This document shows, one piece after another, positions 5,624 through 10,050 of a stretch of 10,050 bases of DNA. The notes beneath the pieces are model-generated. The model was not told where the DNA came from, made no database searches, and saw only the letters and a program-made list of their open reading frames with translations. Source of the stretch: Altererythrobacter sp. (GTDB taxonomy: Bacteria > Pseudomonadota > Alphaproteobacteria > Sphingomonadales > Sphingomonadaceae); contig JAGXGU010000057.1 in NCBI GenBank assembly GCA_024636575.1, positions 1 to 10,050 of the forward strand, read 5' to 3'. Every line of letters starts with the position of its first letter. The first letter of the stretch is position 1. The translations under genes were made by a program, and so were the position numbers.

Positions 5624-7708
5624 CACCCGGCGCCATTGGTGCAGCAGCGGTTCGGTGTAGCCGCTGGGCTGGTCCACGCCCTTGAACACCAGATCGCAGG
5701 CGGCCTGGAATGCGGTACCTTCCCAATTGCCCGCCATCGGCTGGTAGGCAGGATCACCGGCATTCTGCGCGTCGACCTTCGCCGCCATGCGTTTCAGCGC
5801 ATCCATCACCTGATCCTGCGTGCAGACGCCGTGGAGCAGCCAGTTGGCCATGTGCTGCGATGAAATGCGCAGGGTCGCGCGGTCTTCCATCAGGCCGACA
5901 TCGTGGATGTCCGGCACCTTGGAACAGCCGACGCCCGCGTCGATCCAGCGCACGACATAGCCGAGCAGGCCCTGGGCGTTATTGTCCAGTTCCTCGCGCA
6001 CTTCATCCTCGCTCCAGTTGATGCCTTCCGCCAGCGGGATGGTCAGCAGCAGTTCCAGGCCGGGAACATCGCCCAGCCCCTTCTGCACTTCGAACACGTC
6101 CTTCTGGTGGTAATGCAGCGCGTGCAGCGTTGCCGCGGTTGGTGACGGCACCCAGGCGGTGTTGGCCCCGGCATTCAGATGGGCAATCTTTTCCTTCATC
6201 ATCGCGCCCATCAGATCGGGCGCGGCCCACATGCCCTTGCCGATCTGGGCGCGGCCCGACAGGCCGTGGCGCAGGCCGATCCCGACATTGCGCGCCTCGT
6301 ATGCGGTCAGCCATGTGCTGGATTTCATCGCGCCCTTGCGGATCATCGGCCCCGCCTGCATCGAGGTGTGAATCTCGTCCCCAGTCCGGTCGAGGAAGCC
6401 GGTGTTGATGAACACGATCCGGTCGCGCACGGCATGGATGCACGCGCCCAGATTGGCGCTGGTGCGGCGTTCCTCGTCCATCACACCGACCTTGACCGTG
6501 TGGCGCGGCAAATGCAGCAGATCCTCGACTGCGTCGAACAGATCATTGGTGAAGGCGCATTCTTCCGGCCCGTGCATCTTGGGCTTCACGATGTAGATCG
6601 AACCCTTGCGGCTGTTGGTATAGTGCCCCAGCCCCTTCACATCCTGCGCGCCGATGGCGCTGGTAATGACGGCGTCCATGATGCCCTCGGGCACCTCGCT
6701 GCTATCGGGCAGGCGGATCGCCGGGTTGGTCATCAGATGGCCGACATTGCGCACGAACAGCAGGCTGCGGCCGGGCAAGCTGTGTTCGCTGCCGTCTTCG
6801 GCGGTGAAATTCTTGTCGCCCGCCAGTTTGCGGGTCAGCGTCTTGCCGCCCTTGTCGAAACTTTCTTCCAGATCGCCGCGATTGACGCCCAGCCAGTTGC
6901 GATAGGCGAGCAATTTGTCCTGTGCATCCACCGCGGCGACCGAATCTTCCAGATCGCAGATGGTCGTCAGCGCGGATTCGAGGATAATGTCGGAAATGCC
7001 CGCAGGATCGGTCTTCCCGATGGCGCTGGTGGAATCGAAGATAACTTCGATGTGCAAACCATTGTTGCAGAACAGTAAGCCGCGATCCGTCTTGCCGACA
7101 AACTGGCTTTCATCTTGCAGCGTGCCATCATGCTCGCCGGCAATATCGCTCCAGCTTTGGTCCACCAGTGGCAGCGCCATGTTGAGGAATGCCCGGCCCG
7201 CCGCGATCACTGCCGCGCCGCGATCCGGATCGTAACTGGCGATCCTGGCTGGGGGCGCATGTTCCAGCGCGTCGGTGCCGTAAAACGCATCATACAGGCT
7301 GCCCCAGCGCGCATTGGCGGCGTTGAGCAGGAACCGCGCGTTCAGCACCGGCACCACCAGCTGCGGCCCGGCCATGGTCGCAATCTCGGGATCGACATTC
7401 TGCGTCCCGATGGTGAAATCCGCCGGGGCGGGCACCAGATAGCCGATATCATGCAGGAACGCGCGGTAGGCGTCTGCATCATGCGGCTGGCCGCGCCGTT
7501 CGATATGCCAAGCGTCGATCCGGGCCTGCAATTCGTCGCGCTTGGCCAGCAGATCCCTATTGCGCGGGGCAAACCTGGCCAGCAAATCGGCAAAGCCCTG
7601 CCAGAATGCGGCGGGGTCCTGGCCCAGCGGGGCGAGCACTTCCTGCTCGACAAAACCGGCCAGAGCGCCATCGACCTGAAGACCGGCGCGCGTTTCGAAA
7701 TTGCTCAT
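5609..7708 (-). CDS. glcB: Malate synthase G
   Basis: Malate synthase G condenses glyoxylate with acetyl-CoA to give malate and CoA in the cytoplasm. This is the second step of the glyoxylate bypass, or of glycolate use. The protein is 699 residues (E. coli GlcB is 723), a monomeric TIM-barrel enzyme. Visible blocks are SLLFVRNVGHLMTNP (315-329), GVMDEERRT (408-416), VFINTGFLDRTGDEIHT (432-448), TAWVPSPTAATLHALHYH (517-534), GVGCSKVPDI (592-601) and MEDRATLRISSQH (607-619). By comparison with E. coli from memory, R320 is the catalytic arginine, E412 and D440 bind Mg2+, D609 is the catalytic base, and C595 is the conserved cysteine. ATG 7708 has AGGA (7712-7715) just upstream. No isocitrate lyase or glycolate oxidase gene is present in the window, so the feeding pathway cannot be told. 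It is divergent from the M20-astA operon. Confidence 0.97.
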   Translation of the reverse strand: MSNFETRAGLQVDGALAGFVEQEVLAPLGQDPAAFWQGFADLLARFAPRNRDLLAKRDELQARIDAWHIERRGQPHDADAYRAFLHDIGYLVPAPADFTIGTQNVDPEIATMAGPQLVVPVLNARFLLNAANARWGSLYDAFYGTDALEHAPPARIASYDPDRGAAVIAAGRAFLNMALPLVDQSWSDIAGEHDGTLQDESQFVGKTDRGLLFCNNGLHIEVIFDSTSAIGKTDPAGISDIILESALTTICDLEDSVAAVDAQDKLLAYRNWLGVNRGDLEESFDKGGKTLTRKLAGDKNFTAEDGSEHSLPGRSLLFVRNVGHLMTNPAIRLPDSSEVPEGIMDAVITSAIGAQDVKGLGHYTNSRKGSIYIVKPKMHGPEECAFTNDLFDAVEDLLHLPRHTVKVGVMDEERRTSANLGACIHAVRDRIVFINTGFLDRTGDEIHTSMQAGPMIRKGAMKSSTWLTAYEARNVGIGLRHGLSGRAQIGKGMWAAPDLMGAMMKEKIAHLNAGANTAWVPSPTAATLHALHYHQKDVFEVQKGLGDVPGLELLLTIPLAEGINWSEDEVREELDNNAQGLLGYVVRWIDAGVGCSKVPDIHDVGLMEDRATLRISSQHMANWLLHGVCTQDQVMDALKRMAAKVDAQNAGDPAYQPMAGNWEGTAFQAACDLVFKGVDQPSGYTEPLLHQWRRVKKAG

Positions 7709-7896
7709 AAATCCTACCCGTATCGTTCACGCAGCCAGGGGGCCGCATGGTGTGTGAAATCAGAATGTTTCCCGGGGAGGAAGCTGTCCTATGGCCTGCG
7801 CATTGCCTGATTGCAACGGTTTAGGCGGATGTCTTCCGGCAATAATCCTCTGGCGGGCTTGGCCGCAGGCCTGGGCGAGGCTAGGGATTGTTTCCA
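7709..7896. other. Divergent spacer between glcB and the M20 hydrolase gene
   Basis: These 188 bases must hold the promoters of both divergent units. I find no strong sigma-70 pair. On the + strand there is an AATAAT (7841-7846) without a well-spaced -35 box. On the minus strand, TTGCAA-17-CATAGG is weak. The most striking element is GGGGAGGAA (7774-7782), a strong Shine-Dalgarno-like run in front of a short reading frame described separately. No clear operator dyad, terminator or riboswitch was recognised. Confidence 0.5.
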
Positions 7897-7919
7897 ATGA
7901 CACAATTGGATCAAACTAG
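7791..7919 (+). CDS. Possible 42-codon leader or upstream reading frame (doubtful)
   Basis: ATG 7791 lies 8 bases after GGGGAGGAA (7774-7782), the strongest Shine-Dalgarno match in the spacer. The frame runs 42 codons to TAG 7917-7919 and overlaps the first 23 bases of the M20 gene in another frame, so it could couple or attenuate translation of that gene. The peptide starts MACALPDCNG and has three Cys, three Trp and two Arg. Against it, codons such as TTA, ATA, CTA, AGG and GGA are rare in GC-rich genomes like this one, and no protein family is recognisable. It may be a chance frame. Confidence 0.22.
   Translation: MACALPDCNGLGGCLPAIILWRAWPQAWARLGIVSNDTIGSN
7883..7887 (+). promoter_or_regulatory. 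Ribosome-binding site deciding the start of the M20 hydrolase
   Basis: AGGGA ends 9 bases before ATG 7897. An earlier in-frame TTG at 7888 would touch the site with no spacing, so ATG 7897 is the better start. Confidence 0.55.
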
Positions 7920-9108
7920 AACCGCATTGATCGATCAAATCGATCAGGCCGCCATGCTGGCGCAGGCGCAGGCGTGGAGCGCGGTCAACACCGGAACCGC
8001 CAATCTGGCCGGCCTGGCAATTCAGGCCGACCTGCTGGCCGATGCTTTCTCGGCCCTGCCCGGCGAAGTGGAACTGGCCGATCCCGCGCCGGTAACGGGG
8101 ATCGATGCCAGCGGCGCGGAATATGACAAGCCGCACGGCCAGCATATGGTGCTGCGGGTGCGGCCGGATGCGGCGCGGCGGCTGCTGTTTACCGGCCATA
8201 TGGACACCGTTTTTCCGGCGGATGACCCGTTCCAGACCCAGACCTGGCTGGACGATGTGACGCTGAACGGCCCAGGCCTGGCGGACATGAAGGGCGGCAT
8301 CGCGGTGATGCTGCACGCATTGCTGGCACTGGAAAGCACCGATGCGGCCGCAAACATCGGCTATGATGTGCTGATCAATGCGGACGAGGAAACCGGATCG
8401 CTGTCCTCCGCCGCGCTGATCGATCAGCTGGCGCAGGGCAAATATGCCGCCCTGACCTATGAACCCAGCGCCCTGCCCGATGGAACGCTGGCCCATGCGC
8501 GCGGCGGCACCGGCAATTATTCGCTGATCGTGAAGGGCAAATCCGCCCACGCCGGGCGCAACCCGCAGGACGGGCGCAACGCGATTGTCGCGGCGGCGGC
8601 GCTGGTGCTTGGCCTGAAGGGGCTTGAAACGCCCGAATGTCCGGTCAACCCGGCAAAAATCGAAGGCGGCGCGGCCAATAATGTGGTGCCTGACAATGCC
8701 GTGCTTCGCTTCAACATCCGCCCGAAAGAACCCGCCGCGGGCGAGAAGTTCGAGGCCGGATTGCAGGCGCTGATGGGTGAAGTGCGCCAGTCGCATGAGG
8801 TATCCATCCACTTGCATGGCGGGGTCACCTGCCCGCCCAAACCGGTGGACGGCCGCGCGCAGAAACTGTTCGATCTGGTGCGGGATTGCGGCGCGGTGCT
8901 GGGTCAGGAAATCGGCTGGCAATCCACCGGCGGGGTGTGCGATGGCAACAACATTGCCGCCTGCGGGGTGCCGGTGGTCGATACCATGGGCGTGCGCGGC
9001 GGCGCAATCCACAGCCCGCAGGAATTCATGATTGTACCTTCGCTGAAAGAGCGCGCGGCCTTGTCGGCTCTGGTGCTCCACCGCCTGGCTTCCGGAGACG
9101 AACTGTGA
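7897..9108 (+). CDS. M20-family metallohydrolase, glutamate carboxypeptidase (CPG2)-like; possible N-acylglutamate hydrolase
   Basis: This is a predicted di-zinc amidohydrolase of 403 residues. The active-site set is complete: H101 and D103 in GHMDTVF, bridging D130 in GLADMKGG, general base E164 and ligand E165 in DEETGS, ligand E189 in YEP, and H372 in IHSPQEF. Interface H218 (KSAHAG) marks the dimerisation domain, about 200-310. The spacing H101-D130-E164-E189 (29, 34, 24) is the same as in Pseudomonas carboxypeptidase G2 (112, 141, 175, 200). Unlike CPG2 it has no signal peptide, so it should act in the cytoplasm. Its stop overlaps the start of astA by 4 bases (GTGA), which implies co-expression with arginine succinylation. 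CPG2-type enzymes release glutamate from N-acyl-glutamates, so N-succinylglutamate is a plausible substrate, with the enzyme doing the job of AstE. ArgE/DapE-like deacylation of another intermediate is the alternative. The family is sure; the substrate is inferred. Confidence 0.88.
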   Translation: MTQLDQTRTALIDQIDQAAMLAQAQAWSAVNTGTANLAGLAIQADLLADAFSALPGEVELADPAPVTGIDASGAEYDKPHGQHMVLRVRPDAARRLLFTGHMDTVFPADDPFQTQTWLDDVTLNGPGLADMKGGIAVMLHALLALESTDAAANIGYDVLINADEETGSLSSAALIDQLAQGKYAALTYEPSALPDGTLAHARGGTGNYSLIVKGKSAHAGRNPQDGRNAIVAAAALVLGLKGLETPECPVNPAKIEGGAANNVVPDNAVLRFNIRPKEPAAGEKFEAGLQALMGEVRQSHEVSIHLHGGVTCPPKPVDGRAQKLFDLVRDCGAVLGQEIGWQSTGGVCDGNNIAACGVPVVDTMGVRGGAIHSPQEFMIVPSLKERAALSALVLHRLASGDEL

Positions 9109-10050
9109 CCTTCCGCCTGCGCGCCGCGCGCCCCGACGATCTCGAACCGCTGTATGAAATGGCCAAGCTGACCGGCGGCGGTTTCACCAATCTGCCGCCC
9201 GACCGCAGCGCGCTGGGCGCCAAGCTGGAACGGGCCGCCGCCGCCTTCGCGCGTGAAGACGACGGCCTGGCGGACGAGCAATTCGTGCTGGTGCTGGAAA
9301 ATTCCGCCACCGGCGATGTGCGCGGCACCTGCCAGATATTCACCCAGGTCGGCCAGCAATGGCCGTTCTATTCCTACCGGATGACCACGCTGACCCAGCA
9401 TTCGCAGGAACTGGACCGGACGGTGCGCGCCGAAATGCTCAGCCTGACCACCGATCTGGAGGGTGCCTCCGAAGTGGGCGGGCTGTTCCTCCATCCGGGC
9501 GAACGCGCGGGCGGGCTTGGCCTGCTGCTGGCCCGCAGCCGCTATCTGTTCATTGCCATGCACCGCGCGCGCTTTGCCGACCGGATCCTGGCTGAATTGC
9601 GCGGGATTATAGACGATCGCGGCGGATCGCCATTCTGGGACGGTGTGGCCGGCCGGTTTTTCGGAATGAGCTTTCAGGAGGCCGATTATTTCAACGCGAT
9701 CAACGGCAACCAGTTCATCGCCGATCTGATGCCCAAGCATCCGGTCTATATCGCCATGCTGCAGGAAAGCGCGCGCAGCGTGATCGGATTGCCCCATCCC
9801 ACCGGCCGCGCGGCAATGCGGATGCTGGAAAATGAAGGCTTCGCAGCAGAAGGCTATGTCGATATTTTCGACGGCGGCCCAACCATGACCGCACGCACGG
9901 ATACAGTGAAAAGCATCAGGGAAGCCAGGCCTGCCGAACTTTCTGCAACCGATCTGGAAAAGGGTGAACGGGCGTTGGTGGCGACCGGACATTTGGCAAA
10001 TTTCCGCAGTTCATACGGCGCGCGCACCTTGATTGCGGATGGCACGATTG
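9105..10050 (+). CDS. astA: Arginine N-succinyltransferase (3' end beyond the window)
   Basis: AstA transfers succinyl from succinyl-CoA to the alpha-amino group of L-arginine. This is the first step of the AST pathway, which turns arginine into glutamate, succinate, ammonia and CO2. The frame gives 315 residues without a stop; E. coli AstA is 344, so only about 30 residues are missing. Matching blocks are LRAARPDDLEPL (5-16), TGGGFTNLP (23-31), GGLFLHPGERAGGLGLLLA (125-143), AELRGIID (163-170), SPFWD (175-179), FIADLMPKHPVY (204-215), VIGLPHP (226-232) and GYVDIFDGGPT (250-260). Together these form the GNAT-like double fold of the family. The start is GTG 9105, inside the stop of the M20 gene, with GGAGA (9094-9098) 6 bases upstream. 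The remaining pathway genes (astB, astD) would be expected downstream. Only the first of the two subunit types known in Pseudomonas (AruF/AruG) is visible here. Confidence 0.93.
   Translation, partial: MTFRLRAARPDDLEPLYEMAKLTGGGFTNLPPDRSALGAKLERAAAAFAREDDGLADEQFVLVLENSATGDVRGTCQIFTQVGQQWPFYSYRMTTLTQHSQELDRTVRAEMLSLTTDLEGASEVGGLFLHPGERAGGLGLLLARSRYLFIAMHRARFADRILAELRGIIDDRGGSPFWDGVAGRFFGMSFQEADYFNAINGNQFIADLMPKHPVYIAMLQESARSVIGLPHPTGRAAMRMLENEGFAAEGYVDIFDGGPTMTARTDTVKSIREARPAELSATDLEKGERALVATGHLANFRSSYGARTLIADGTI

Noticed and set aside
7927..7938. The perfect 12-base palindrome TTGATCGATCAA as an operator
   Set aside because: It lies inside the M20 coding region and is produced by the repeated Ile-Asp-Gln codons; there is no other sign of a binding site.
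7789..9081. A 430-codon open frame on the minus strand opposite the M20 hydrolase gene
   Set aside because: It is antisense to a gene whose catalytic residues and spacing match carboxypeptidase G2. Long mirror frames are expected at this GC content.
8904..9992. A 362-codon open frame on the minus strand opposite astA
   Set aside because: The + strand here encodes AstA with conserved blocks along its whole length; the antisense frame has no family features.

Overview
The window looks like chromosomal core sequence from an alphaproteobacterium, most likely Sphingomonadales (Erythrobacter, Novosphingobium or Sphingopyxis type). The evidence is the high GC content, the surA-pdxA-rsmA gene order, tight operons with 4-base stop/start overlaps, and a near match to the alphaproteobacterial general-stress (EcfG) promoter. 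Genus is not resolved. No rRNA, tRNA, CRISPR array, insertion sequence or phage gene was seen.

Layout. Bases 1-2898 (+) hold the end of surA (periplasmic chaperone/prolyl isomerase), then pdxA (vitamin B6 synthesis) and rsmA (16S rRNA dimethyltransferase), tightly packed as one operon. Convergent to it, on the minus strand (5263-2939), is a P1B-type Cu(+)-exporting ATPase. It carries two N-terminal TCPMHP...CxxCGM metal-binding modules and a His-rich linker in place of the usual CxxC (HMA) domains. Divergent from the ATPase is a short + strand gene (5416-5583) for a 55-residue, very hydrophilic, probably disordered protein. It has an EcfG-like promoter, a strong ribosome-binding site and its own hairpin terminator. 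Malate synthase G (7708-5609, minus) follows. A 188-base divergent spacer separates it from an M20 metallohydrolase of the glutamate carboxypeptidase type (7897-9108, +). That gene overlaps the start of astA, arginine N-succinyltransferase (9105 to the window end, +), which is cut off by the window.

How the genes work together. surA, pdxA and rsmA are the familiar envelope/B6/ribosome housekeeping cluster. The copper ATPase and the small stress-type gene share a 152-base divergent control region. The M20-astA pair starts what is probably an arginine succinyltransferase (AST) degradation operon. Because the M20 enzyme keeps every catalytic residue of carboxypeptidase G2, which cleaves N-acyl-glutamate, it is a plausible stand-in for AstE (N-succinylglutamate desuccinylase). 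This is the most interesting hypothesis here, and it is inference only. Most of the window is ordinary; I found no convincing sign of a wholly new multi-gene system.
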